From Massospora cicadina (taxonomy: Eukaryota > Entomophthoromycota > Entomophthoromycetes > Entomophthorales > Entomophthoraceae): a DNA stretch of 64,000 nt. Shown piece by piece: positions 34,803 to 46,288 of this stretch. The notes under the pieces were generated by a model. That model made no database searches, was not told where the DNA came from, and saw only the letters and a program-made list of their open reading frames with translations. The first letter of the stretch is position 1. The number at the start of each line of letters is the position of its first letter. The position numbers and the translations under genes were made by a program. The DNA lies in the NCBI GenBank assembly GCA_022478985.1, contig JAKSZP010017340.1:56745-120744 (forward strand), written 5' to 3'.

Positions 34803-37800
34803 ATGGAGGAAACTTTCACTCTAGGGATGCTGAATATCGCCGGACTCAAGGCCTCCCCATCCCAGGCTAGGAAACTGAGTTTTTTACAACACAATTTACC
34901 TTTGGATATCCTGGCCATCCAGGAGTCCCACTGTCCACGAGGTTCTGAGGAAGCTTGGAAAACAATGCTCCTCCCATCCCTATCCTTTTGGTCGAAGCAC
35001 TGTGGGGTGCTAATTCAGAAAAATAATTTTTTCAAATTCACATCCTCAAAAATTCCTAAATGGCCAAGTGCTCATCGTCACCTTCTCATGGGCTGACGTT
35101 GTGCATGCAATCATCAACATCTACACCCCAAATGGTGCACATGAGTGCTAAGAATTTTTCTCATTGGTTAAATCCCTCCCACTACCCTCTGATTCTTTCC
35201 TAGTTGGCGACATGAACTGTTGGCTAACTCACCAACGGACTGGTGGCTGCCCTCACCCCACACCCCACAGGGTCACATAGAACTATGCATTCTAAAAGCC
35301 ACCCTTGGGTTAATGGATGCACTGCTGCGATATGCCCCACTGCTTGAAAACATGACGCGTCCCCACATCCACAATGGCCAATTAAGGTCCATGACCCACA
35401 TCGACCTTATTCTAACGCCGGCGAAATTCCAACCCCACATCTCCCACTTCAAAACAACGAAAATGGAATTCTCCAACCACCGACTGGTCTCAATAACCTA
35501 CCACTTACCCATCACAGTTGCAAAGGCCCCACATTGGTGCAAAATCTGCCCCCCCCGAGCTCGCGTCACCAGGATTTTCCATGTGGGTGGAAGAGGCAAC
35601 TTTGGCAAAATTGTTTGTTGCACCATTTTGCATGGACCCCATTTCCACATAGGCAACTTTCAAAGAGGACACCATCTGCCACTATCGCCATCTCTCCTCC
35701 AGATGCTCACGAGCCACATCGGCGGTTATCTCATGTGCTCTGGCGGAATTGGCCCACTTGGAGTCCAACATTCCAGCCACAGGATACAGCCCTGCATGGG
35801 GCCAGAAGTGGGCGGAGGCAGCCATCCACCTCAATGCACTCAAAAGGCAACACAAACATCAGGTTTGTGTCCAATACAGGGCCACACACATCACTAAAGG
35901 TGACAAGTGCACTGCATACTTCTTTGAAAAAAATTTTGCACCACGCCAGAGCATGGCCTGCACACAGGTGCGAAGATCAGATAATTCCATTGTGGACACA
36001 CCAGCTGATGTGGCAATCGAAATGCAAAAATATTACTCCAAGTTATACCAAGCCAAACCAATTCAGCCAGCCGAAATGGCGAGTTTCATGACCAAGCTCA
36101 TATTCGCACCATTTTCTGATACCCGGAAATAATGAATTTAATTACTCTGAACAAATTATGGACAGCCATTCGTGGTGCACCAAACTGATAATGCCCAGGC
36201 CCAGATGGCATTCCATATGAGTTCTACAAAAAATATTTTAAATATATATCCCCATTGCTGCTAGCCTCACTTAACCAAAGCCTGTTGGAAACACGCCTCC
36301 TACCAGGAGGACATGAGGCCTTTACTGTCACACTCTTCAAGAAAGGGGATAAGCTTGACTTAGCCAACTGGTGCCCCATTTCTCTAACAAACACAGACAC
36401 CAAAATTTTAACAAAAATCATGGCTAACCGTTTATGGACTGTAGCATCTGCCACCATCTCCCCAAAACGATTTGGTTTCATCCCCAGAAGGTCGATTTGG
36501 TATAACATGCACTCTGTGGCTAATGTATGTCAGTCCACAGCCTCTGGGGCACTTGTATTCTTGGACCAACAAAAGGCCTATGATAGAGTAAACTGGGAAT
36601 ACCTTAGGGCCTGCCTCCATCAATTCCACCTACCCCCCGCTTTATAAACTGGGTGATGCTGCTCACGGAATCTGCGACAATGGCAGTGCATAGCCCAGGC
36701 TTCCTAACGGAAGTAGTCCGCCCTCAAAGGGGCCTGCGACAAGGGGACCCCCTCAGCCCACTCTTATACAACTTCAGCCTTGAGCCACAACTGCGAAATG
36801 TGAATGCCCAACTCACTGGGGTCCATGTGCCAGGCCAAACCCCAGTCAAGATGATGGCATTTGCAGATGATTGCGTGGTGGGGGTGTCTAATAACAAAGA
36901 TGCACGCGCGCTTGAAGCCCTCATCCAGGAATATTCCCGGGTAAGCAACGCGGCACTGAACGCCTCCAAAACCGAAATCATCCTCCTTGGTCAGTTTCAG
37001 AACTGCTGGGCCCCAGTAATTAATTCCCAACCTGGCCCATCTGCTCGCCCACGTCCACGCCTTACTAACTCAACACACACCGCTCCACTGGTGCTCCCCT
37101 TCATGCCACATCCTACCATAGGACCGGTGCGCCATCTAGGCGTGTGGATGGAGGCAGGTGGATATGCATCAGCAGTAATGGAGTGCCGTATACTGGACTA
37201 CGTGACGAAGCGAATCGCCCCTTCAGAGCCCACCCTACTACTCTCACTGGCAGGGTTGTTCTTGCCAACTCTATGCTCCTATCCAAAGTCTGAATCGGAG
37301 CCCACACCATCCCCTTCTCACCAAGCTTCTTCAAATCCCTGTATGCTTTGCTGCAAGGATGGCTTTGGTCAGGCCGCCCTCCACCAGTATGGCTAGAGGT
37401 CATGTTTGGCCCTCATCATCAAGGTGGCATGGGCCTGCTTGACTTCAAAGCCCATGCTGCCAAGATCCTGGGCACATGGATCGCGGCCGTCACCGCTCCT
37501 ACACTCCCATCCCAACACTGGTCCCGTGCAGCCTACTCCAACTTCTCCTGAGCCTTGGGCCTCAACAATCCATCAAACCCCCACTCCCCTGATGAAATAC
37601 CTCGCATCACACACATCGGCCACAGGTCCTCACGGGACTAAAACCCACTACAAATGTATCCTACTCTCCATGCGAAGCGCAGAGTGGAGAACTCATATTA
37701 GTGGACATACAACCCAAAGAGGCCGCCCCTCTCCTCTGTTCACACAAGAGGTACAGGGGCTACCCATCCATGATGGCGTGATCCCCATTCGACCCCATGT

Positions 37801-38317
37801 CCTATCCAGGGTGGACTACCTGGACATGATGGACATCCCTTATTCCATTGAGACCCAAAAGACTATCTGGAAATACGCACACCATCCTCTGTTGCAGCCT
37901 CAAGTCCGCTCCCATGTGTGGAGCTGCCTGAGGCGGGTGTATCGTACAGCTGAGTGCTCTAACACTTTACACTCATCCTGTGTCGTGTGTGGCCAGTATG
38001 GAACGCTGTTCCACTGCCTGAAGAAGTGCCCCACCTCTAAAGTGATATGGCGCGAAGTCCAACGTCTGCTGGGCCAGGATCAAACGCATCCCTTCAGTCT
38101 GTCAAGAGATATGTTTGCTTCATCAATGGCCTCCCCCCTTCCACCCTCCCTCCATGCTCTGGTAGTTGCAATCGCCATGTGGACTATCCACACGATTGTC
38201 TTGGATGCCATCGCTGGCTCCATCCCCGCCCTCCTGGAAGCTGTCCACAGATTCCGGTCTCATTTGGTGGACCACTTTCAAGTGTGGATGTTTGGATATC
38301 TCCCACCACGTCGCTGA
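34803..38317 (+). pseudogene. LINE1 ORF2: endonuclease, reverse transcriptase, zinc finger
   Basis: The start at 34803 (MEETFTLGMLNIAG) matches the LINE2 ORF2 start. Endonuclease motifs: MLNIAGLKA, DILAIQESHCP, VGDMNCW, IDLILTPAKF and FSNHRLVSI. RT: PISLTNTDTKILTKIMANRL, FIPRRSIWYN, FLDQQKAYDRVNWEY, RGLRQGDPLSPLLYNF and the catalytic FADD (36860-36871). C-terminal finger CVVCGQYGTLFHCLKKC near 37980-38035. It reverse-transcribes at nicked chromosomal DNA. It is interrupted by a few frameshifts (near 35100, 35210, 36130, 36645 and 37400) but keeps every catalytic motif, so it is the youngest LINE here. Confidence 0.86.
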
Positions 38318-38689
38318 CAGCTGGTCTCCTCCTGGTTCCCAGTCTGGTTCATCAAATCAGACCCCTTCCTCCACACGTGCTCAATAGTGGTTACGGCCCC
38401 TTCACACGTTCCCTCCCCCCATAAGTGGCGTTCCCGCTGGCAACAAGAGATAGCATCGCTTCTCTGGGGTGCCTCCCTTGGTACTAAGTTTATCTTTCCT
38501 GAGTCATATTTGGAAGTGTCCATCCCATGGTCGGCCTTCCCCGCAATAAATTTAAATTTACTTTTGATGTTTATTTGTAATTCTTAGTATTCTTTAAAAG
38601 TTATTTCAATTTTTCCTTAAAAATTTAATCATATTTATTAATTAATCATGATTTTATTGCTTTTCTGAATTCAGTTCTTTTTTCCAATT

Positions 38690-38973
38690 TTTCTTTAAAA
38701 TTTAAAAATTTTTCAGGTATGCCACCCAGTGGATGGACATTATCAATATGCAATGAGCAAAAAAAACCCCAATTGAAAGCATTAAACGGATAAAAAACTA
38801 AAAACTGACAAGAATAAAAAAACTCCAACCAGGAAGGGAGCGGAATACTGCTAACCCACCATGGCAGAAAGTAAAGGAGGCCAGGTGTTGCTTCTACAGA
38901 CATATTCAGCTGGTCAGAATCACTGAATTTGCTTTAGAAATGGATAAAAGCGGAGAGCCAGGGTGTGGGGGCA
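38690..38973 (-). pseudogene. ZK retroposon copy 1, 3' part (C-terminus and tail)
   Basis: On the minus strand this aligns with 59340-59600 of ZK copy 2, including CTGCCATGGTGGGTTAGCAG and the tail ATGTCCATCCACTGGGTGG...CCTGAAAAATTTTTAAATTT. It is the continuation of the minus-strand copy at 46289-47951, from which it was separated by the chromovirus insertion (target duplication GGGCA). It meets LINE1 tail to tail. Confidence 0.75.
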
Positions 38974-40396
38974 TGTAAGTCCTGGGGAATGTCCCCTGGC
39001 TGTTGATCAGGCCATTTTCCAATTCCTGAGTAAGAAGACACTGAAGAGGATGGTGGTACCTCTTATTACCCAGGGTGATCTCGCTCACGTAGTAATTGAG
39101 CGGTGGGTAACAGCTCTTCCACTTCATATTCCCCCTCCAGTACCCACACTCACCTTGGCAGAACTGTTACAGGAAATTAGCAAAATTTGTGCTGAGATTG
39201 TAAGATTGAAATTGGTCAGATCTAATTTGAGTGGCAATATGGCCAATGCCCAGATTGCAAATGGCTAGAAAGGCATGAAGACTGAGGTATTGGTTGGAAT
39301 GCCCAACGGTTCCAATTTGATTAATATGTCAATTGAACAAATCACCTTCCTACCTAAAGTCATTGGGGACCATCCTTGACGATCAGGCTATAGCATCAGG
39401 CGCTATCAACAAGGGTTTGAAGCCCCCTTTTGGAAATTTGGGCATTGTGGCTGATGTGATGTCACTGAATAAACGAATGGCCCAGCGACCAAGCAAGGGC
39501 AGGTTAGGCATCCCAAGCCCGTTCCCAACCAAATGGACCCACCCCTATGTGGGGTGGCCTTGGGGGATTCCTGTCGCTCATCAGGCTAAACGCCATCATG
39601 CCAACCAGCAGAAACATAGCTGAGCCTCAGTTTGGATGTTTAAGGTCAAACTGACAGTGACTCGGCCCACCGCCAAATTTTGTGATGTCAGTTACCAAGG
39701 AACAAACCCGCCCCTTCCTGAATAATTTGCCAGTTAGGTCGAAATTGAGGGATCCAATCCTGACTTGTCACTACCCCAATTGACCACTATTTAATCAGTT
39801 GCATAGCACTGAGAAAATTGTTGGTCAATTTTTCTTCATTTCCTTTCAATAAAATCTTGCCAAAAAAACCAAACAAGTTTTATTATCTCTTCTGACTGCA
39901 TCCCTGATGGCGTTTCCTGGTGGCCCATTGGTCCATATACTGGATGGGCTCTACCAGTGCTCTTGGTCACTATGGCCCCCTCCATCATCGATTGGATTCA
40001 GCGAGTCTGATATTTTTGGCTTTACAACCCCATTATCACAAACTTCCAGCAGCAATACATGGGGATCTTGTGGCCTTATGTCCACCAATTGCAAGAGAAT
40101 CCGTCTCCTTGCCACCCCAGTTGAAATGACCCCATATGCTGAGGAACTCATCGAGACTATCTCTGTGATCCCACCCCCTGCAGCAAGACCCCCTGGGTCA
40201 GGAGTGGGCTCATTGTGGTTCATTGTCAGGATCATACTCACTATTGTGCTGCACCAACAATTCGTCATTTCCCAATGCCCAGCTCCATATCAAGTCATTT
40301 GGTTGGCAATGCCTCTGGCATTCTGGCTTGCTTTTTGGGTGCTTACACATACTGACTGGAAGGCTGGTCTAAACTTCTTCTGCCATTTCCATGACA
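38974..40396 (+). repeat. Chromovirus 5' LTR (1423 bp)
   Basis: Begins TGTAAGTCCTGGGG and ends TTTCCATGACA. TATA-like TATTTAAT (39788-39795), predicted start GTTGGTCAATT (39820-39830) and AATAAA (39848-39853). Open frames such as 39907-40578 cross the LTR end and have no counterpart in the 3' LTR, so they are not taken as genes. Confidence 0.9.
39788..39853 (+). promoter_or_regulatory. Chromovirus LTR promoter and self-primer sequence
   Basis: TATTTAAT lies 32 bp upstream of GTTGGTCAATT (39820-39830). If transcription starts there, the first 11 nt of the mRNA are perfectly complementary to AATTGACCAAC at 40398-40408, one nucleotide after the LTR. This is the arrangement known from the Tf1/sushi group, which prime reverse transcription with their own mRNA 5' end. 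Confidence 0.65.
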
Positions 40397-40397
40397 T

Positions 40398-40408
40398 AAT
40401 TGACCAAC
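40398..40408 (+). promoter_or_regulatory. Chromovirus primer binding site, self-priming type
   Basis: AATTGACCAAC begins 1 nt after the 5' LTR. It lacks the TGG start of tRNA-type sites (compare 63055-63072) and is the exact complement of GTTGGTCAATT in both LTRs (39820-39830 and 45707-45717). Confidence 0.7.
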
Positions 40409-40429
40409 CATTATTTCCAGCCACTTCCT

Positions 40430-41380
40430 CCTTGTTCTTTGAACTAGGCGCTGCAGTGGTTACTCTTTACCAAATGAATGTGCAATCAGTAGTTTGCTGT
40501 TTGTTGTTTTTTTGGTCACTTTCTGACTTTGGGAGAAGTATCTGCTCTACCTTGAGAAACCTTCTTCAATCCACCTAAGCTGCGCGGATTGCGCCTCCTC
40601 CTCCTCCCACTAGCCCAGAGGGAAGTTCGAGTGTCCCCTCCCAGGAGATCGCCAATCAAGTTCTTGACGCGCTCACTGAAGTGCAAATGCATACAGCAAT
40701 TGCGCTTAATAACGCTTCTGCGTTATTTTCATGCCCAACAAGGGATTGCGTTGTTAAACACTGTGGATGAGGATGCCCGCCATTGGATGAGAGGTCTTTT
40801 GCAATCTTCCTCACAAGCAGGAGACTTTACCCCACTGATGGCTGTCATGTCAGCCTCCCTGAAACCCCCTGTGTCCCAATCAGACCACCTATTCAGACTG
40901 ATCTATGTTATGGCTGAAGCCCCTAGCTTGGTTTCTTTGATTTCTACCTTTCATGAACTGGCCCCCATGTCAGGTCTATCTATCAATATGCTTCAGGCAG
41001 TCTTTAGATTGGGCTTGGATTCAGGTTCCTCTCATCACAAGGTCTGGTCTACCATCTAAGGATCAGTAGATCAAATATGTGCCACCGCAACTACCATCAA
41101 CGCCTTATCCCATCATGTTACCTGTTATCAGAAGGCAATTTCTTGATTGGATTACCCAAAGTAGATGCAGATGACGCGCCTATCTCCCAATCAGCAGTAG
41201 ATCTAGGTACCAATCTTGCCATAACCCCGAGTCTGAGTTGGCGGGTACAGAGTTAAATATTAATGAATCTGTTCAAGCCCAGATAAAGGAAGTCATTTCC
41301 CCCGCCCTTGAACTTCCAATTTTTCTCCGGCGAAGGATCCTGACCTTACCCCCAATATGCCCATTATTTCTTAAGTTGCA
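40430..41380 (+). pseudogene. Chromovirus Gag remnant
   Basis: The place between primer site and protease is where Gag must lie. Protein-like pieces in two frames: EIANQVLDALTEVQMHTAIALNN (split in two segments, about 40648-40715) and DEDARHWMRGLLQSSSQAGDF...MAEAPSLVSLISTFHELAPM (40760-40970). No zinc knuckle was found, which is normal for several Tf1-like Gags. Several stops and frameshifts; assignment rests mostly on position. Confidence 0.45.
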
Positions 41381-41386
41381 AATGAG

Positions 41387-41605
41387 TTGGTCAAATTTTT
41401 CAATAAACAAAACTTTGCTTATTTCCTATTGCCTATGAAGATTAGTGTCAGCTCGCAACATGTCTCCTTTGAAGCCCTGGTGGATACTAGAGCTGCGGGG
41501 AACTTAATGAGTGTTGAGTTGATGCAACAATTAAAACTGGAAATGGAAGCGGGCTTTTCAGTGATGGTGGCCTCATTTGCTTATCAGCCCTCATATGTCA
41601 TTTGA
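41387..41605 (+). pseudogene. Chromovirus protease
   Basis: FEALVDTRAAGNLMSVELMQQL shows the retropepsin active site with the Gly of D-T-G replaced by Arg (41483-41491, GGA to AGA). The rest fits an aspartic protease of this group. It would process Gag-Pol; the active-site change and a frameshift after 41605 inactivate it. Confidence 0.82.
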
Positions 41606-41653
41606 TGACCGGTACCTTTTTCAATCCACCAGTTCAGCTTCTGCAATCGCTTT

Positions 41654-43153
41654 TTGGCTATGCTGAACCTGGTGTTTCTGGTGATGTTAGGTGTGGGGTG
41701 GTGGCGACAAAAACATGTGAAGATTCATTTGGAGTCAAATATTTTGTCATTTACCAATGATCATATGGAGGGAAAATTCCCTCTGATTGATACCCTCAAG
41801 AAGATACAAGGAACCAGCTCTATTACTACCCTGGTCACTTCTGCGGGCATCCTGGCCAATTTCCCCAAAAGCTTAATGTGCTATTGGAGAATTTTCGACA
41901 TGGAAAAGGTGGATCGTCTGCCTAAACACACCAGGTTCAATTATGGGTTTTTAATGACTGTGGAGTTGGTGAACATCAACTGGTCGTTGTATCCCCATAC
42001 AGCGGAGGAAGAAGTTGCACTCAATACCTGTTTGGATGATATGTTGAAAAAAGGTTGGCAGTTAAAGGAAACCTCACCCGTCGCCTCCCCCATCATCTTC
42101 GCCAAAAAAGTAGATGGTTCTCTCCATCCCTGTGTGGATTACAGGCATTTAAATAAAATAACTGTTTCCGATCCCTATCCCTTGCTTTGGAGCAGACAAT
42201 CTGCCAGGCGATCGCTAAATCCCATGTGTTCACTAAGCTGGCTCTCTGAACGCCTTTAACCAAATTTGGGTAATGGAAGGGCAGGAGTGGTTAACCATGA
42301 TCTGGACAAAGAGAGGCAATTTTCAAGTTTGGGTAATGCCCTTCAGGCTGAAGAATGCTTCCGCTATGTTTCAACAGATGATCAACAATGTACTGGGTGA
42401 CCTTTGGTTTACTTGTGCAATTGCATACATTGACAATATCCTGGTTCACTCCCCAACTCCCGAACAACATGCTACTGACTTAGAAAAGGTGGTGGTCGCC
42501 TTGCATAAGGCAGGTTTGTTTCTTAAACCTTCAAGTGTGAGTTTTATAAGGAGTTGGTGACTTTCCTCGGGAACATGGTTCTCAAAGATGGATATGCAAT
42601 CCCTCCCAACAAGTTAGATGTGATCTGAGAGTGGCCAACCCCAACTACACAGAAATAACTTAGGAGTTTCTTGAGAACTATCATCTTCCTAAAAAAGTTT
42701 TCTCCAGCACTTTCCCAGTTGGCCGCACCACTCCACCCCCTTACTGGGAAAAACGTACCATTTTGTTGGACGCCCAAATGCCAGCAGGTGTTCAAATCAA
42801 TCAAGGAGGTATTTGTGTCTCTGCCCATTTTGAAACATTCTGATCCCACCAAACCGTATATTGTTGCTTGTGATGTCTTGTTGGTAGCAGTGGGAGCGGT
42901 GTTGCTTCAGGAACATGATGGTTTAGAACATCTGGTCGCTTACTTTTCCCGGAAGTTCACAGCCATGGAGAAGTCTTGGACCATATACAACAAGGAATTG
43001 GCTGCTGTTGCATGGGCATTAACTAATTGGCGGTATCTGTTGCAGGGTGCCCGCCATGAATTAAAAGTCCGCATGGATCACCAGGCCCTTTTGTATTTTC
43101 ACAAACCCCAAAAATTGGCGCATCAGCAGGCCCAAACCTATCAGGACCTGTGA
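41654..43153 (+). pseudogene. Chromovirus reverse transcriptase and RNase H
   Basis: From the linker (RIFDMEKVDRLPKHTRFNYGF) through RT: EEVALNTCLDDMLKKGW, VASPIIFAKKVDGSLHPCVDYRHLNKIT, WTKRGNFQVWVMPFRLKNASAMFQ and the catalytic box, which reads YIDN (42426-42437) in place of YIDD. RNase H (42840-43153) is open: KPYIVACDVLLVAVGAVLL, YNKELAAVAWAL, VRMDHQALLY, all with their acidic residues. Frame breaks near 42240 and 42555. The Asp-to-Asn change removes RT activity. Confidence 0.88.
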
Positions 43154-43322
43154 AGTTCTAACTTTAAATATGAATTTGTTAAAGGTGCGCTCAATGTACT
43201 TCCAAATTTCCTAAGCCACAGTCCCGCCCACTGTCCCTCAGAACCTGAGGAAGTGTTTTTGTTATTGTTATTCCTGCCACTCAAATCCTGTCAATCGTTC
43301 CCCCATTGTTTCCTCTGTTGCC

Positions 43323-44311
43323 TTGGCTCCTGACTCCCCGCTAGTGGCTCAGGTTTTGGCCAGTCAAATGGCCTGCCCTGAGGGTGTGGAGATGGTTGAG
43401 CAGTTGGCTCACACAAGTCACAAACACACCCTATACTCCTTAGAAGAGGGACTCATTTACTTTCACTCCCTCATTTGGGTTCCCCCTCCTTCCAATTGGA
43501 GGTATTCCACACATCATGATCCCCCCACGGTCAGACATCCCAGTAACAAAAAATGCATCGATTTGATCAAGCAAACCTCTAATTGGGCGGATCTGATAAA
43601 AGAGGTCCTGGCTTGGATCGCTGATTGTGTTACTTGTGCTAGGGCCAAGTCAGATCGCTCCAGAAAAAATGGCCTCCTGCACCCCTTACAGCAGGCAGAG
43701 GTCCCATGGACCTCGGTGTCCGTGGATTTTATTGTTGAACTCCCCTGTTCTAATGGGTTCACAGCAGTAATGGTAGTGTTGGATCATTTCACGAAATTTT
43801 CCTATTTATTCCTTGTACTTCAGCGATTACATTGGAAGAAACTTCCCATCTTTTTGTGCACCATGTGTTTTTGATGTTTGGTCTTCCCCAGGAGATTATC
43901 AGTGACTGGGGCTCACAGTTTACCGCGCATTTTTGGAGTGAACTCCTATTGATCCTAAAGATATCCCCCTGTCAATCCACGGTGTATCACCCTCAGTCCG
44001 ATGGACAGACCGTGCAGGTCAATCAAGTCCTCAAACAGTACCTGCGTTACTATGCTGCAGCAGCGCAGGATACTTGGGCTGATGATTTGCTCCTCGCTCA
44101 ATTCGCTTACAATAATGGGACCCACGCATCCATGGGGTTTTCCCCTTATAAAGCAACGTTGGGTTATAATCCTTCATTTTCAATTGGGCCATGCTTGTGG
44201 CCTGAGGTTCAAGCTGCCGCGGACCATGCTGCCCATATCAGATCAACTCAAGCTTTAGTGCAGGAACACCTTACAAAAGCCATCGATGACTACAAGTGGT
44301 TTGCAGACTAA
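43323..44311 (+). pseudogene. Chromovirus integrase
   Basis: The zinc-binding region ends in ADCVTCARAK. Core: first Asp in SVDFIVELP, second Asp in IISDWGSQFTAHFW; the catalytic Glu of the usual QTERVNQ is gone (QTVQVNQVL, near 44010). YLRYYAAAAQDTWADDLLLAQFAYNNGTHASMGFSPYKATLGYNPSF is typical of chromovirus integrases (split: YYAAAAQDTW, AQFAYNN, GFSPYKATLGYNP). A frameshift near 43840 and a stop at 44311. Confidence 0.86.
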
Positions 44312-44538
44312 AAGCGTCTTCTGGGTCATGATTTTACGGTGGGTTCCTATGTCATGCTCAATACCTGGCATTCAAGAATTCAAACCCCTTCCCATAAATT
44401 CTCCAGCAAACGCTTGGGTCCTATTTAGTAGAAGAGGTATTGGGTAATGGGGCGTTCTGACCGAAGCTCCCTGCGCATTGGAAGCATCATCCTGTTTTCC
44501 ATGTTTCCCAGCTGTCGCCTTTCAAGGGTGCGATTCCC

Positions 44539-44757
44539 ATGGAACTGGAACCTATCATTGTCAATAATGAGGAAGAAGCTGAGGTAGAGGCTATCCTGGA
44601 ATCCCAGAAGTCAGGACGTTCCATCCAATATCTAGTGGCTTGTAAAGGGTATCTGGCCTACAAAAATAGCTGGGTCAAGGCGCACACTTGCACGAATTGC
44701 ATGAACCTGGTCAAAGCATTCCATATGTCCCACCCTGAGGCTCCCCGCCCCCCATAA
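44539..44757 (+). pseudogene. Chromodomain at the end of chromovirus Pol
   Basis: VEAILESQKSGRSIQYLVACKGYLAYKNSWVKAHTC follows the chromodomain pattern (usual YLVKWKGY...NTWEP): the motif reads YLVACKGY, with Trp replaced by Cys. The domain binds histone marks and directs integration to heterochromatin. It ends with HPEAPRPP and a stop. The linker from the integrase (44330-44530) contains a GPF-like remnant in broken frame. Confidence 0.8.
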
Positions 44758-44844
44758 AGTCGCGACGATTATGGCAATCAAGTTACCTAAGTCACACAAG
44801 AATGTGGCTCTGGCGCAGTTTCCCGGTGGGGGTGCCCTTCATTT

Positions 44845-44860
44845 GGAAAAAAGGAAAGGG
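44845..44860 (+). promoter_or_regulatory. Chromovirus polypurine tract
   Basis: GGAAAAAAGGAAAGGG, 3 nt before the 3' LTR start (44864). It is the expected RNase-H-resistant primer for plus-strand synthesis. Confidence 0.8.
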
Positions 44861-44863
44861 TAA

Positions 44864-46283
44864 TGTAAGTCCAGGGGAACATCCCCTGGCTGTTGATCAG
44901 GCCATTTTCCCATTCCCAAGTAAGAAGACACTGAAGAGGATGGCGGTACCTCTCATTACTCAGGGCGATCTTGCTCACATAGTAGATGAGCGGTGGGTAA
45001 CAGCTCTTCCGCTTCAGATTCTCCCTCCAGTACCCACAATCACCTCAGCATAACTGTTACAGGGAATTAGAAAAATCTGCGCCAAGATTGTCAAATTGAA
45101 ATTGGTCAGATCTAATTTGAGTGGCAATCTGGCCAATGCCCAGATCGCAAATGGCCAGAAAGGCATGAAGACTGAGGTATTGGCTGGAACGCACAATGGT
45201 TCCAATACGATTAATATGTTGATCAAACAAATCACCTTCCTACCAAAGTTGTCAAGGAACACCCTTGATGATCAGGCTATAGCATTGGGCGCCATTGATG
45301 AGGGTTTATAGCCCCCTGTTGGCAATTTAGGCGTTGCAGCTGATGTGATGCTACTGACCAAACAAACAGCCCAGCGACCAAACGTGGGCAGGTTGGGAGT
45401 CCCAAACCCATTCCCAACCAAATGGACTCGCCCCTATGTGGGGTGGCCTTGGGGGATTCCTGTCGCTCATCAGGTTAAATGCTGTCATGCCAACTGGCAG
45501 AAATGTAGCCAAGCCTTGGTTTGGACGTTTGAGGTTGAACTGACAGTGACTTGGCCCACCGCCATTTTTTGTGATGTCAGTTTCCAAGGAACAAACCCAC
45601 CCATTCCCAAATAATTCGCCGGTTAGGTCAAAATTGAGGGATCCAATCCTGACTTATCACTACCCCAATTGACCACTATTTAATCAGTTGCATAGCACTG
45701 AAAATTGTTGGTCAATTTTTCTTCATTTCCTTTCAATAATATTTTGCCAAAAACCAAACAATTTTTATTATCTCTTCTGACCGCATCCCTGATGGCGTTT
45801 CACTGGTGGCCCATTGGTCTGTATACCAGATGGGCTCTACCAGTACTCTTGGTCACTATGGCCCCCTCCATCATCGATTGGATTCAGCGAGTCCAATATT
45901 TTTGGCTCTACAACACTGGTATCATGAACTTCTGGCAGCAATAAACGGGGATCTTGTGGCCTTATGTCCACCAATTGCAAGAGAGAATCCGTCTCCTTGC
46001 TGCCCCAGTTGAAATGGCCCCATATGCTGAGGAACTCATCGAGACTATCTCTGTGATCCCATCCCCTGCAGCAAGACCCCCTGAGTCAAGAGTGGGCTCA
46101 TTGTGGTTAGTCGTCAGGATCATACTCACTATTGTGCTGCACCAAAAATTCGTTGTTTCCCAATGCCCAGCTCCATATCAAGTCATTCAGTCAGCAATGC
46201 CTCTGGCATTCTGGCTTGCTTTTGGGTTCTTACACATACTGACTGGCAGGCCGGTCTAAACTTCTTCTGCCATTTCCATGACA
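44864..46283 (+). repeat. Chromovirus 3' LTR (1420 bp)
   Basis: Aligns along its full length with 38974-40396. Starts TGTAAGTCCAGGGG and ends TTTCCATGACA. Its poly(A) signal has changed to AATAAT (about 45735). Confidence 0.9.
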
Positions 46284-46288
46284 GGGCA

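Larger units (their letters stand above)
33290..38558 (+). mobile_element. LINE1: best-preserved non-LTR retrotransposon (5.27 kb)
   Basis: Flanked by an 11-bp target duplication TACTTTTGATG (33279-33289 and 38559-38569). Encodes an ORF1 with zinc knuckle and an ORF2 with endonuclease, RT (FADD intact) and a C-terminal CCHC finger, the layout of Tad/L1-like elements. It ends with CAATAAATTTAAATTT, with no long poly(A). The GC content is higher than in its flanks. Its 3' tail (about 38518-38558) resembles the tails of the ZK copies and of the SINEs. Confidence 0.9.
38974..46283 (+). mobile_element. Complete chromovirus (Ty3/gypsy with chromodomain), 7.3 kb
   Basis: Two long LTRs (1423 and 1420 bp) with TG...CA ends and a perfect 5-bp target duplication GGGCA (38969-38973 and 46284-46288). 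Inside: self-priming type primer site, Gag remnant, protease, RT, RNase H, integrase, chromodomain and polypurine tract. The coding region is broken by stops, and RT and integrase each lack a catalytic residue. It sits inside ZK copy 1. Many LTR differences are C/T or G/A at former CpG sites. A solo LTR of the family is at 50764-52187. Confidence 0.93.

Noticed and set aside
39907..40578. 224-codon open frame across the end of the chromovirus 5' LTR
   Set aside because: It starts inside the LTR, its frame is not kept in the 3' LTR (broken near 45944), and it shows no domain. It is chance openness in repeat sequence.
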